From Corynebacterium kroppenstedtii DSM 44385 (GTDB lineage: Bacteria > Actinomycetota > Actinomycetes > Mycobacteriales > Mycobacteriaceae), in contig NC_012704.1 in assembly GCF_000023145.1 (NCBI RefSeq), positions 186,001-250,000 on the forward strand: 64,000 bases of DNA, written 5' to 3'. This document shows, one piece after another, positions 8,772-17,667 of this stretch (the first letter of the stretch is position 1; the number at the start of each line of letters is the position of its first letter). The notes under the pieces are model-generated. The model made no database searches. It saw only the letters and a list, made by a program, of their open reading frames with translations, and was not told where the DNA came from. The translations under genes and the position numbers were made by a program.

Positions 8772-9476
8772 GTGTCGATTGCTGCTGCAGCATTGTTGGC
8801 GGGATGCTCCCAGTCTGATGGTTCTGGTTTCGGGGATATGGAACCTGTGGCAGCGAATAGTGAAGATATAGATAGGTTTGGACCGTCGGAACCTGCCACT
8901 TCTCACATCAACCCGGCAGAAGAATTGTTCTCAAAACGGAAGGCGATCGGTTCTACAAGGCCCGTTCCTGAAGAAATTAGGTCGGGTAAAGGGAAAAACA
9001 AGGATCGTCCTTTGTGGGAGCGCCCGGAGGTATTGGCTAAGTATCCGGTTAAAGCAAAGAAGAATCCCGATGGCTCCTATGACTACTCAGATCCACGTTT
9101 TGAGAACGCCGATCTTTGTGAGGATGCCCCGCCGGGATATTGGGAAGGGCTGGGGTACCGAGTGGTAGGGCCGGGTTACATAAAACTCCGAACGTTAAAG
9201 AATTGTGTTTTGCAAATTGGAGATGGAAATTGGTCGGACGGTTTTGGCGTCACTACCGATAAATTAGATAAAAGAAAAATTGTAGATTCTCGATCAAAAC
9301 AGTATTCACCATCAAGATATGACCAACCGAAAGGTGACGATGATATGAAGGGCTGTGTTTCTTACATAGAAACATCTATTGGTCGTGTTGGATTTGGTTA
9401 TGTTGATTTTGATCAGAAGTTGGATTATGTGCAGCTATGTGATATTTCCCGAAAAGGATTAGAGAGGATTTTATAA
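8772..9476 (+). CDS. DUF3558-like lipoprotein, 5' end probably damaged
   Basis: The first usable in-frame start is GTG at 8772, giving a signal sequence MSIAAAALLAGC that has a lipobox (LAGC) but no basic N-region. Reading the same frame upstream restores a proper signal peptide (RERNIGRSRIVGISLSVVS...), yet no ATG/GTG/TTG opens it. The GTG at 8689, with AGGGGG before it, would do so if one G were added to the five-G run at 8693-8697. So the gene may be frameshifted near its start. The mature part has Cys pairs (ADLCEDAPPG, KNCVLQIGD, MKGCVSYIE, VQLCDISRKGLERIL), the DUF3558 pattern. Codons are AT-rich. The gene ends one base before the PPE-like gene and is surely co-translated with it. Confidence 0.6.
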   Translation: MSIAAAALLAGCSQSDGSGFGDMEPVAANSEDIDRFGPSEPATSHINPAEELFSKRKAIGSTRPVPEEIRSGKGKNKDRPLWERPEVLAKYPVKAKKNPDGSYDYSDPRFENADLCEDAPPGYWEGLGYRVVGPGYIKLRTLKNCVLQIGDGNWSDGFGVTTDKLDKRKIVDSRSKQYSPSRYDQPKGDDDMKGCVSYIETSIGRVGFGYVDFDQKLDYVQLCDISRKGLERIL

Positions 9477-9477
9477 A

Positions 9478-11262
9478 ATGAATTTATCCATAGACCCTTG
9501 TTCATTAGATACAGCTGTAGGAGAGCTAGAGGCAAGCTCTGAGCCTAAATTTAACAAATTATTGTCTTTAGCCTTTTCCGACTCGGGGGAATATACCGGT
9601 GAGCCTGGATTGCGAATGCTGGGAGAACAACATTTTCAGGTCGTCAGCGGCAAGGTCGGGAGCGCGAGGCACACCTTGCTACAGTTGCGTCAACTCATCC
9701 GCTGGTTAGCTGACGGTACGAAGGAAATGCGGGGTGCGTTTGTTGGTCAAGACGACGCCTCGGCAGCAATTCTGTGCGGGCTTAAGTCGATACAAGCTGT
9801 AGATTTCACGTTTCCGGCTCGTCCGGACGGCGAATTTAGCCCCTTTGACTTTTCGGAGCCTATGTCGGGAGATGGTGATGATCCTGCTGCGGTGCTCGCG
9901 ATGCTCGACGCAGGTAACGATAGTGATATTTATGCTCTTGCCGACTATTGGCATAACCTGTCTATCTCCTTGAACGAGACCGTCGACGCCCTGGCACGAG
10001 CCCGTACCCGGCTGGAAGAGAACACAGGAGAGTCTATTGATGCCGCGGCCGGGTGTTTTAGCCAAGTAATGGCCACGGCTCAGATTTTCGCTGATAACGC
10101 CACTGCCATGCACGCTTCCGTCTCCCAACTACCTCATATTCGGCAGGCTGCCCGCACACAGATCGCTGCCATCGAAGCCGAGCACACTGCAGCGGTCGCC
10201 GCAGCCACCAACCCCGCCGGAGTACAGGCAGCCGGGGAAGCAGCACGGGCAGCCACTCGAGAGTTCATGACTGGCCCCTATCAAGCCATGCTGACCGCGG
10301 CGGTGCCACCACTGCGCAACCTCACCGAACGCCCCGACGTCGGCCAGGGTGGAGGACACCTCACCGTACAATCGCCATCGCCCATTAACAGTCCTAGCAC
10401 CGTACCCACTACGGTCACCCCAGCTATGGCTGCAGCTGGGGCAGTTGGAGGAGCACCCACCGCAAACAACGCACCACTTAATCCAACCCAACCAGCAACG
10501 GTCAGTGCAGATAACGTCGGCACAAATTCCACCCATCCCGCACCAGCACCACCCATCACGCCAGCCGCGCAAACATCACCCAACCTGGCGTCCAACGCAG
10601 ATAGCGGACCCCTCGGCACCGCACCAACCTCAATTAACCGAGACAACGCTCGCGTTGCTCCCGGTGGTGTTAGCGGGAACGCATTCCCCCGGTCACCAGG
10701 GAATACTCCGTCACCTGGCTACACTCCTCGCACAACCCAAACACCGGACCGCAACTTGCGTTCTAGCACACCGAATAACGGGCTCGGTACTACCAACCGC
10801 ACCCCGATTAACGGCGGACACGCCCCACACGGCAACGGCAACTATCCACGCAACGGAGTCAACGGGTCAGGTCAGCTCAGCAAGCCCGGCGAAATTCCGC
10901 GAAACAGGAGCGTCATCATCCACCCCGGACCAGATACGCCCATGCCCCGGACAGGCGACAACCCCCACTACCCAGGCTCGACGCCAGGGGAAGGTAAAAA
11001 CACGGCACCACATTATGGCCGTGGAGCCGCAGCACCATCACCCACCGGAGGTGACGGTTCACGCCCCGCGATGGGCAGGATGGGCATCGCGCCCATGGGT
11101 GGCTACGGCAACTCCTCTAAATCCCAAAAACAAGAACCAGAAGGGAAATACAAGCCCATCACCAGCGAATTCGAGGCAGAATACAACCTGCGACAACTCC
11201 GAGGAGACATCGGGCTCACCACACCCCACGTCATCGGCGCGCAACTGCGGGAACCCAAATAA
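9478..11262 (+). CDS. PPE/ESX-like protein with long Pro/Asn/Thr-rich tail
   Basis: 594 residues, no signal peptide or membrane span. Residues 1 to about 275 are helical and Ala-rich, including ALADYWHNLSISLNETVDAL and long helices, in the style of type VII secretion (PPE or WXG100-related) proteins. Residues 280-560 are a low-complexity Pro/Asn/Thr/Gly tail, and the last 40 residues (SEFEAEYNLRQLRGDIGLTT...) look folded. The start ATG follows the lipoprotein stop by a single base, so the two are coupled. DUF3558-type lipoproteins next to such proteins are common in actinobacteria. No ESX ATPase or membrane component is nearby, so secretion is an inference. Confidence 0.6.
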   Translation: MNLSIDPCSLDTAVGELEASSEPKFNKLLSLAFSDSGEYTGEPGLRMLGEQHFQVVSGKVGSARHTLLQLRQLIRWLADGTKEMRGAFVGQDDASAAILCGLKSIQAVDFTFPARPDGEFSPFDFSEPMSGDGDDPAAVLAMLDAGNDSDIYALADYWHNLSISLNETVDALARARTRLEENTGESIDAAAGCFSQVMATAQIFADNATAMHASVSQLPHIRQAARTQIAAIEAEHTAAVAAATNPAGVQAAGEAARAATREFMTGPYQAMLTAAVPPLRNLTERPDVGQGGGHLTVQSPSPINSPSTVPTTVTPAMAAAGAVGGAPTANNAPLNPTQPATVSADNVGTNSTHPAPAPPITPAAQTSPNLASNADSGPLGTAPTSINRDNARVAPGGVSGNAFPRSPGNTPSPGYTPRTTQTPDRNLRSSTPNNGLGTTNRTPINGGHAPHGNGNYPRNGVNGSGQLSKPGEIPRNRSVIIHPGPDTPMPRTGDNPHYPGSTPGEGKNTAPHYGRGAAAPSPTGGDGSRPAMGRMGIAPMGGYGNSSKSQKQEPEGKYKPITSEFEAEYNLRQLRGDIGLTTPHVIGAQLREPK

Positions 11263-11273
11263 TCTCCGAAAAG

Positions 11274-12302
11274 CTACTCGTCCAGGCCGGCCGCGATAGC
11301 GTCGGCAATCGAGTCAATCAATGCTTTCTCAGATCGATCACCCGAAACAGTAACCTCCTCGCCGCACTCGGCGCCCAAACCCATCAGGGACATCGCCGAG
11401 TCAGCATCCGCGTCGTTGACCAAGATGCCTTCCTCTGAGTCCGCGGCCATCTCCGCCAACTTCGCGGCAGGGCGCGCGTGTAGGCCGGCCTTATCCGCGA
11501 CCTTCACACGCCGCGAATAGCCGCCACCGTTCGCATCGTCGCTATTCGTGCTGTCGCCAGCTGCATCTTCGCCCGGCGCGGCTGCCGAATCACCACCCGC
11601 GCTCTCAGATTCGAACGCGGAAATCGCACGTCGAGCCTCGCGCTCCACACCATCCAGATCCTGGCCCTGCTGGGCAGCAACGGCTCCGGCAACGGTGGCC
11701 TCAACAAGCGGGGCGTCAATAAACCGAACGGGCTCGTCGTCGAGCATGTCCACAACCATCTCGACCGTCATGGTCGCAGAGCCCAGATCGGTGAAAATAG
11801 CGCAGGCCAAACCTGCGTCGACAACCTTATTAACGGCGGCCTCAATGGCGTCATATGAGGTGCCGATACCGCCGCCATCGGGGTTGTCCTTATCCTCCGG
11901 GCCGGCATCCAAACCACCCGCCGGAACGATCAGCACATCCTTAGCCATTTGCGACGCCAGCAGCGCCAAACCATCGGCCAAGCGCTTCGAGTGGGACACC
12001 ACCACGACGCCGACCTGCGGCGACTGTTCGGAACCTTCGTTTGCGCCAGACGCAGCGTCGTTATTGCTTGTCATCATCGTTCCTTCCGTAAGTCCGTCCT
12101 CCGTAAGTGTTCCCTCCGTCGTTGTTCTGTTCGCCGAGCTATCTGCAGAGCTACGTGCGGCCTCGTCCGCGGAGCTATCTGCCGCCGTCTCGCCTGCAGT
12201 CGCAGTTGATGCCGTTGCAGCCGCCGCGTCACCAGCAACCGCACGCGGTTTCCGAGCTTCCTCCTCGAGGCGCTGCAGCACCTCGCTCATCGCGCAACCC
12301 AC
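11274..12302 (-). CDS. dhaM: Dihydroxyacetone kinase phosphotransfer subunit DhaM fused to HPr
   Basis: Relays phosphate from the PTS to DhaL. Domains: EIIA-mannose-type (VGVVVVSHSKRLADGLALLA with its active His, to about residue 215 of the long form) and an HPr domain (VKVADKAGLHARPAAKLAEMA, His in GLHARPA). The start is uncertain. A GTG at 12300-12302 overlaps the dhaL TAG, and an ATG follows at 12288-12290, giving about 70 extra Ala/Ser/Thr-rich residues. A far better ribosome-binding site (GGAAGGAACG) precedes ATG-ATG at 12072-12077, giving about 267 residues, closer to the family length. No EI domain follows HPr. Confidence 0.9.
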   Translation of the reverse strand: MGCAMSEVLQRLEEEARKPRAVAGDAAAATASTATAGETAADSSADEAARSSADSSANRTTTEGTLTEDGLTEGTMMTSNNDAASGANEGSEQSPQVGVVVVSHSKRLADGLALLASQMAKDVLIVPAGGLDAGPEDKDNPDGGGIGTSYDAIEAAVNKVVDAGLACAIFTDLGSATMTVEMVVDMLDDEPVRFIDAPLVEATVAGAVAAQQGQDLDGVEREARRAISAFESESAGGDSAAAPGEDAAGDSTNSDDANGGGYSRRVKVADKAGLHARPAAKLAEMAADSEEGILVNDADADSAMSLMGLGAECGEEVTVSGDRSEKALIDSIADAIAAGLDE

Positions 12303-12934
12303 TACGCATCAACGGCTTTGGAGGCCTCGGCCAGGAAATACGCAGAGCTCGTTGCACCGGGATCCTTGTGCCCCACAGAGCGTTCTCCCAGGTAGGAGGC
12401 GCGCCCCTTGGTCGCAGTCATGTCCACCGTGGCTTCGGCGCCCTTATTCGCAGCATCAGCAGCCGCGCGCAGCACCTCGGCGGGGCTCTTCCCCTCATCC
12501 GCAGCAGACCGCGCCGCCCGTGCCGCCGGGGCCCAGGCATCAACCATGGTCTTCTCGCCCTCGGTTGCCTTACCCCGCTTTTCGACGCCGCCCACCGCGG
12601 ATTCCACCACGGAGGCAACCCCGTCGGCGTCCAGCGCATCACCCGACACGGCCTTCGCCGCGTACATAAAAGCCGTGCCCAGCAGCGGCCCGGACGCCCC
12701 GCCGACCGTCGACATCAGCGTCTTCGCGGTCAGCTTAAAAACGCCCGCAATGTCCTGAGGCTGGTCGTCGTCCAGCTTCTTCACCACGGCCTGGAAACCG
12801 CGGTCCACGTTTTCGCCGTGGTCGGCGTCGCCAATAGCTCGGTCTAGATCGATCAATTCCTCGCGATGCTCGCTAGCGGCCTCGGCGCACCCGCGGATCC
12901 ACCGTTCAGCCCATGCCTTATCCAAATCTGACAT
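12302..12934 (-). CDS. dhaL: Dihydroxyacetone kinase ADP-binding subunit DhaL
   Basis: 210 residues, normal length. DhaL carries a tightly bound ADP that is re-phosphorylated by DhaM and passes phosphate to dihydroxyacetone held on DhaK. The metal/ADP motif DLDRAIGDADHGENVDRGF (28-46) and TLMSTVGGASGPLLGTAFM are diagnostic, as is the C-terminal DPGATSSAYFLAEA. The gene starts 27 bases after dhaK and its stop overlaps the GTG of dhaM, so dhaK-dhaL-dhaM is one operon. Confidence 0.95.
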   Translation of the reverse strand: MSDLDKAWAERWIRGCAEAASEHREELIDLDRAIGDADHGENVDRGFQAVVKKLDDDQPQDIAGVFKLTAKTLMSTVGGASGPLLGTAFMYAAKAVSGDALDADGVASVVESAVGGVEKRGKATEGEKTMVDAWAPAARAARSAADEGKSPAEVLRAAADAANKGAEATVDMTATKGRASYLGERSVGHKDPGATSSAYFLAEASKAVDA

Positions 12935-12961
12935 TGTGTTCCTCCTCTGATTTATTCCGGT

Positions 12962-13966
12962 TTATTTCTGGACGAATGCCGGCGTCTCGGCGGGATCGTC
13001 GTACAGGGAAAGCAGTTCATCATCGACGCGGAGCAGCGTGACGGACACACCCTGCATTTCCAGGCTGGTGACGAAGTTCCCGACATCGGACCGCTCGAGC
13101 GTCACCCCGAGGTCCGATAGCCGCTGCGCCACTCGTCGGAAAACGATGTACAACTCGGACAGCGGCGTACCGCCCATGCCGTTGACCAGCGCAATAACGC
13201 GATCGGACTTCTTCAGCTCCAGATCCGCGACAATGGGGTCGAGCAGCTGATCCGTGATCTCATCTGCGCTGCTCATGGGGACTCGACGTCGGCCAGGCTC
13301 GCCATGAATGCCCACACCCAGCTCAATCTCACTGTCGTCGAGGTCGAAGGACGGCTTCCCGACGTGCGGCACGGTGCAGGACGTCAACGCCACACCCATC
13401 GACCGCACATTTTTAATGGCGTTCTGTGCGACGCGTTCGACCTCGTCGAGGGACAACCCGCGCTCCGCCGCGGCACCCGTGATCTTCTCGACCAAGAACG
13501 TGCCCGCCACCCCGCGTCGGCCAGCGGTAAACGTCGAATCCTCGACGGCGACATCGTCGTTCACGATGACCTGCCGAACCTCGATGTCCTCCATATCGGC
13601 CAGGTCGGCAGCGGTATCGAAATTGAGCACGTCGCCGGTGTAATTCTTGACGACGAACACCACGCCCGTGCCCTTATCGGCGCTCTTCGCTGCTTCGAAG
13701 ATCGGATCGGGCGTCGGTGACGTGAACACGGGGCCCGGAACGGCGGCGTCGAGCATCCCAGTGCCGACGAACCCCGCGTGGAGAGGCTCGTGCCCGGAGC
13801 CGCCACCGGAAATAACGCCCACTTTGCCCTGGTCCTTGGCGTTCTCAGAACTCCGGGTGACAAACAGCGGGTCGGAATTGACCGTGACGAGCTCGGGGTG
13901 CGCCAAGCCCAGCCCTTCGATGCTCTCCGTGACGACGTCGTGCGGGTCGTTGATTAGTTTCTTCAT
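12962..13966 (-). CDS. dhaK: Dihydroxyacetone kinase substrate-binding subunit DhaK
   Basis: 334 residues. DhaK binds dihydroxyacetone covalently through a His as a hemiaminal; phosphate then comes from DhaL-ATP. The start MKKLINDPHDVVTESIEGL and the GVISGGGSGHEPLHAGFVG loop near residue 50 are typical; the substrate His is expected near GIHGEPGRRR. First gene of dhaKLM. The glycerol dehydrogenase often found with this system is not in the window. The promoter must lie in the 200 bases shared with the divergent trhO. Confidence 0.95.
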   Translation of the reverse strand: MKKLINDPHDVVTESIEGLGLAHPELVTVNSDPLFVTRSSENAKDQGKVGVISGGGSGHEPLHAGFVGTGMLDAAVPGPVFTSPTPDPIFEAAKSADKGTGVVFVVKNYTGDVLNFDTAADLADMEDIEVRQVIVNDDVAVEDSTFTAGRRGVAGTFLVEKITGAAAERGLSLDEVERVAQNAIKNVRSMGVALTSCTVPHVGKPSFDLDDSEIELGVGIHGEPGRRRVPMSSADEITDQLLDPIVADLELKKSDRVIALVNGMGGTPLSELYIVFRRVAQRLSDLGVTLERSDVGNFVTSLEMQGVSVTLLRVDDELLSLYDDPAETPAFVQK

Positions 13967-14164
13967 AAACCTGGCTCCTAGGTGTCTGTGTGCTGGCTAT
14001 TTCACCATCGAGTGGCTCTGTAGTTCCTGTTTTAGTGCGTCGGTGTTCCGCAGTCTTCGTAGGCCTAGGTTACTCGCGAAACCGGGGTGTTGAGGGGCAA
14101 CGAGCTGCTTGTCGGAGCCTCACGATTTCTTGGGTGTAGCAGGTGTCTTATTAGAATCGGCAGC

Positions 14165-15055
14165 ATGTCCATGCCGAAAATTGTGCTGTTTTATGTGTTC
14201 ACGCCATTAGCCGACCCTGAAGCGATTCGTCTGTGGCAGAAGGCTTTGGCAGAGAAATGGAATCTCAAGGGCCGGGTCATTATTTCTAAAGATGGCATTA
14301 ATGCGACGCTCGGTGGGGAACTTAACGACGTTAAACGTTATTGCCGTGAAACGCGTAGTTATGCGCCTTTTAAGAACGCTGATATTAAGTGGTCCGAGGG
14401 TGAAGGGGATGACTTCCCCCGCCTGAGCGTGAAAGTCCGCCCGGAACTGGTCACGTTCGGCGCTGGCGATGAGCTGAAGGTGAATGAAGAGGGCGTGATT
14501 GGTGGCGGCACGCATCTCAAACCGGAGGACCTCCATCACTTGATGGATGAACGCGGTGATGACGTTGTCTTTTTCGACGGCCGCAACGCCATGGAGGCGG
14601 AAATCGGTAAGTTCCGTAATGCTGTGGTTCCCAATACGACGACAACCCGCGATTTCTTGAACGAAATTGAATCCGGAAAGTACGATGACCTGAAGAAACG
14701 CCCGGTGGTCACGTATTGCACGGGCGGTATCCGGTGTGAGGTTCTCTCGGTGCTGATGAAGAATCGTGGTTTCGAAGAGGTCTATCAGTTGGATGGGGGA
14801 ATTGTGCGTTATGGGGAAGCGTACGGTAATGATGGATATTGGGACGGATCGCTTTATGTATTTGATAAGCGGATGCATATGGAATTTGGCAGTGGTACGG
14901 AATCCTTAGGGCATTGCGTTGAGTGCGGTAAACCGACGGCACAATTTGTGAATTGCGCAAATAACGACTGTCGGAAGCTATTCCTCCGCTGCGATGAGTG
15001 CACGGCTGCGCATAAGCATCAATATTGCGGGGAGTGCGAACCTGCGCTGGTGTGA
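14165..15055 (+). CDS. trhO: tRNA uridine(34) hydroxylase TrhO (rhodanese family)
   Basis: 296 residues from ATG 14165 ([15 protein letters not shown]), the usual family start; a longer frame to 14087 has no support. TrhO uses O2 to make 5-hydroxyuridine at the wobble position of some tRNAs. An N-terminal acylphosphatase-like domain ([16 protein letters not shown]) precedes a rhodanese domain whose active Cys lies in [12 protein letters not shown]; a C-terminal Cys-rich part ([29 protein letters not shown]) looks like a metal-binding tail. Monocistronic, divergent from dhaK. Confidence 0.92.
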   Translation: MSMPKIVLFYVFTPLADPEAIRLWQKALAEKWNLKGRVIISKDGINATLGGELNDVKRYCRETRSYAPFKNADIKWSEGEGDDFPRLSVKVRPELVTFGAGDELKVNEEGVIGGGTHLKPEDLHHLMDERGDDVVFFDGRNAMEAEIGKFRNAVVPNTTTTRDFLNEIESGKYDDLKKRPVVTYCTGGIRCEVLSVLMKNRGFEEVYQLDGGIVRYGEAYGNDGYWDGSLYVFDKRMHMEFGSGTESLGHCVECGKPTAQFVNCANNDCRKLFLRCDECTAAHKHQYCGECEPALV

Positions 15056-15367
15056 TCCATAAAGTGAGATCTGCGTAACTTTTACTCGCCGTCAGTGGAG
15101 CTAGCGCTGACGGGGAAATAGCCGGGCTCCGCACATTGAAAGTCCTGCTTGGGCACGTTTTGCGGCGCGGGCTTCCGTAGTTCCCGTGCGCTCCAGCCTC
15201 TCGAGATGTCCGCCACATTTCACTTGTTAGACGTCTTATGTAGCTGATGTAATGCAAAGTGATTGAAAGTAGATATAGAGTCCGAACGGATATCGAGGGC
15301 TAACAAAATCTTTTTAGCTCCTCTGCGTCCCATTGTGTCGTTTCGGATAGATCGTGTTAGGTAGAAA
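15056..15367. other. Intergenic region before the serine protease pseudogene
   Basis: About 310 bases without a gene. It has a weak 7-bp hairpin (CCGTCAG/CTGACGG near 15090-15115) after trhO without a T run, and an AT-rich right part that should hold the protease promoter. Nothing else was recognised. Confidence 0.35.
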
Positions 15368-16051
15368 TTGAAGATCAAGAAAATGCTTGGCGTTGTAGCG
15401 TGCGCCGTAGCTGTCGCCGCGGGCAGCATACTTGCAGCCCCGTCGGTAAGCGCGGTGGAGAACGGCTACAACGCTGTTTACGAGCCGTGGTCGGCTGAAG
15501 TTCTCATCGGCGGGATTTGTACTGGTTCCGTGGTGTCGGACCGCTGGGTCCTCACCGCTGCACACTGCCTTGGCAACAGCCATGGCCCCGGCGGTCATGT
15601 CAAGATCGGCGAGCACGCTCAGCAGACGTTCAATGTTGACCGTGTTGTTCGCGAGCCCGGTGGAGCCGATATGGCTCTTGTCCGCACCGACGTATCGATG
15701 GGCGTTCGCCCCATCATGCTGCCGTCGCCTGGTCCGGTTCCTAACTAGCCGGGTCAGTTCACCGGTTGGGGCCCGGGTCGTTTCCCCGAAACCCAAGGTC
15801 TAGCCTATGTTTCGGGTCCGACGCAGGGTCCGCGCCCTGGTAACGCCGATATGTTCGAGACGAAGTCCATTATTGGTGGCCAGGAGCACGGCGACTCTGG
15901 CGGACCGTTCCACATTGGCCCGGTTATTTACGGTGTTCTGTGCTCGACCAGCGGTAAAGATGCCGATGGAAAGACCATCGCGAACTACACGAAGGTTGAT
16001 CAGTTCCTCCCGTGGATTTATGGCACCATCTTCACCCAGAGCTGGCCGTGA
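15368..16051 (+). pseudogene. Secreted trypsin-like serine protease, broken by an in-frame TAG
   Basis: The frame reads as a complete 227-residue secreted S1 protease except for TAG at 15746-15748. Before it: a TTG start (or ATG 15383), a Sec signal peptide ending near APSVSA, the His motif LTAAHC and the Asp motif ADMALVRT. After it, in the same frame: FTGWGPG, the Ser motif GDSGGPF and the C-terminal NYTKVDQFLPWIYG. All three catalytic residues survive, but the amber codon separates Ser from His/Asp. A single C-to-T change (CAG to TAG) would explain it. No later decay is visible, so the mutation looks recent, or the stop is read through at some level. Confidence 0.85.
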
Positions 16052-16116
16052 TGGGCTAATAGGACCAGGTCATTCGGCCTGGTAGATCTCTGGACCCGAC
16101 GTATCATTTAGTTTGA

Positions 16117-16165
16117 AAGGTCATTGGTGCAGTCTTTTGCTGAGACGCACTGATGACCTTTTTTG
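16117..16165 (+). terminator. Rho-independent terminator after the protease gene
   Basis: AAAGGTCATtggTGC pairs with GCActgATGACCTTT and is followed by six T residues. Confidence 0.85.
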
Positions 16166-16208
16166 CTGTCGCTAGCTACGGTTGCCGATGCTAACGACGG
16201 GTTAATAA

Positions 16209-17223
16209 CTAGCGACGGTTCTTGGCTCGACCCTTATTCTCAATTGTCGACGGTTCTTGGGGGTAGTTAGTCGCGGTCTTCCCCAGAGTCAAAAGGAATA
16301 ACGAATGAGGATCCCAATTCTTCATTGCCACAGCTATTGGCGCGGTTTCTCTTTTTGCGGTGGCATACGTGGGTGAAACGCAGCTCCAATCGTCGGTGGC
16401 GGAATCCCAGAATTGGAAATTGCTGCTGCGCTCTCCATCCCGGCCTCCATCGCCTTGGGGGGGGCTCTTCTTGAGCATCGGCGCAGTCAATATCGCCTTT
16501 TCTACTACTATCTGGTAAGTTTTCCCGCCAGCCCCTGGGGTATCGCATTCTCCTGCTGAACTGCTAGTTGAGTTGTTATTCGAGCTGTCGGAATCGTCGC
16601 TTTCTTCAGTTGGGTCCGTCGCTGTGTCATCGTTATTAACGGTGGGATTGATCGCGACCTTCCTCGGGGCAGGCTCTGTGGTTTCCTGCCCGGGGGCGGG
16701 GTTAGCGGAGGGTGTCGCCCCTTTAGACTGCGTTACCGATATGACGGGTGCTGCTTCGTCATTTTCTGCCCATTGTGGTCGTTGGACCACACGTAGCTCG
16801 CTCCACCAATTGCTCCGCCGAGCAGCACGAGTATGCCAACAATACTGGCGACGCCTTTCGCACCGATGCGGTTAGGTTTTGTGTTTGCGGAAACAGTGGT
16901 GCTTCCATTTCCGCCATAGTTATTTCCGCTTGGAGCATTTCCGTATTGAGGAAACCCTCCTTGAGAAAACCCTTGGTTTGGTGCTGGTTGTTGTGGTGTC
17001 GGCGGTTGTTCCCATTGGGGTTGGTTGGGCGATTGATTAGCAAATCCGGGAGCGCCTTGCCTCTGTGGTTGCCCTTGTGAGTTGTTCGGGTTGTTTACCG
17101 GTGGGAATTGCTTTGTTTCGTTGTTTTGACCGCCCGCATTGTTCCACGTACCTTCGGGATTATTGGGCGGAAATTGGGTGTTCTCGGGATCATTGTGTGG
17201 CTGTTTTCTGATTCGTCGCTCAT
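16209..17223 (-). pseudogene. Pro/Gln/Asn-rich single-pass membrane protein, frameshifted twice
   Basis: The ATG at 17221-17223 has a perfect site (GAGGAA, 5-base spacing) and opens MSDESENSH, but that frame leaves the good sequence at a CACACA repeat (about 17194-17199). A +2 frame then reads DPENTQFPPNNPEGTWN..., a Gln/Pro/Asn-rich stretch, and a membrane span (GVASIVGILVLLGGAIGGASY). At an A4 run (about 16755) it must shift -1 to enter the 16209-16790 frame, an Asp/Ser/Thr-rich linker and a C-terminal domain with Cys (FQFWDSATDDWSCVSP). That part also has a C8 run at 16457-16464. The layout matches the 19.3-21.0 kb gene, so the two are paralogues. Two shifts argue for a dead or phase-variable gene. 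Confidence 0.7.
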
Positions 17224-17667
17224 GGCGATTCCTCGTTCAGTGGAGTAGGAAGGCTGGTGAGTTAGGGACTAGTTAGTTGCGTATTCAATTGCGCGCTGAC
17301 TTCACCGCGTTGTCACTCTTCTTCTTAGTAAAGCGGACGTGAAGCTCACTTTTTATTTCCCACGGCGCAAGTCTGTGTTATATACCCGTTTTTGTGGGGA
17401 ACAGTAAGGAAAATCCGCGCACGTCCTGATCTCTCGCGCGTTCTCTCATGCATCTCCACCCGAGCCAGAAATTGCGCCGTTCACTACCGCTGCAAAAGCT
17501 CTACACAAAGATTATAGACAGATCGGTCTATTTGAGGCTACTCTAAGCACGAACATGATGGCGTCCACGTCGGTGGTCGCCATGTATGACAGTCGTTACG
17601 TAGGACAGATGTCCTCATCCACCAGGTGCCACGCGTCAGGCGTCGCCTATTAAGCGGAAAGGTTGCC
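17224..17667. other. Divergent promoter region between the pseudogene and the YeeE-TusA gene
   Basis: About 440 bases with no gene. It contains the TetR-like dyad at 17514-17531 described separately and, at the right end, AAAGG before the ATG at 17668. Confidence 0.4.
17514..17531. promoter_or_regulatory. TetR-type operator candidate
   Basis: ATAGAC and GTCTAT form a 6-bp dyad around AGATCG, very like the TAGAC...GTCTA boxes of TetR-family repressors. It lies about 140 bases before the sulfur importer start. No TetR gene is next to it, so the regulator would be encoded elsewhere. Confidence 0.45.

Noticed and set aside
11548-12669. 373-residue plus-strand frame opposite dhaM/dhaL
   Set aside because: Ala/Ser/Pro composition mirrors the GC-rich coding strand; dhaLM are certain.
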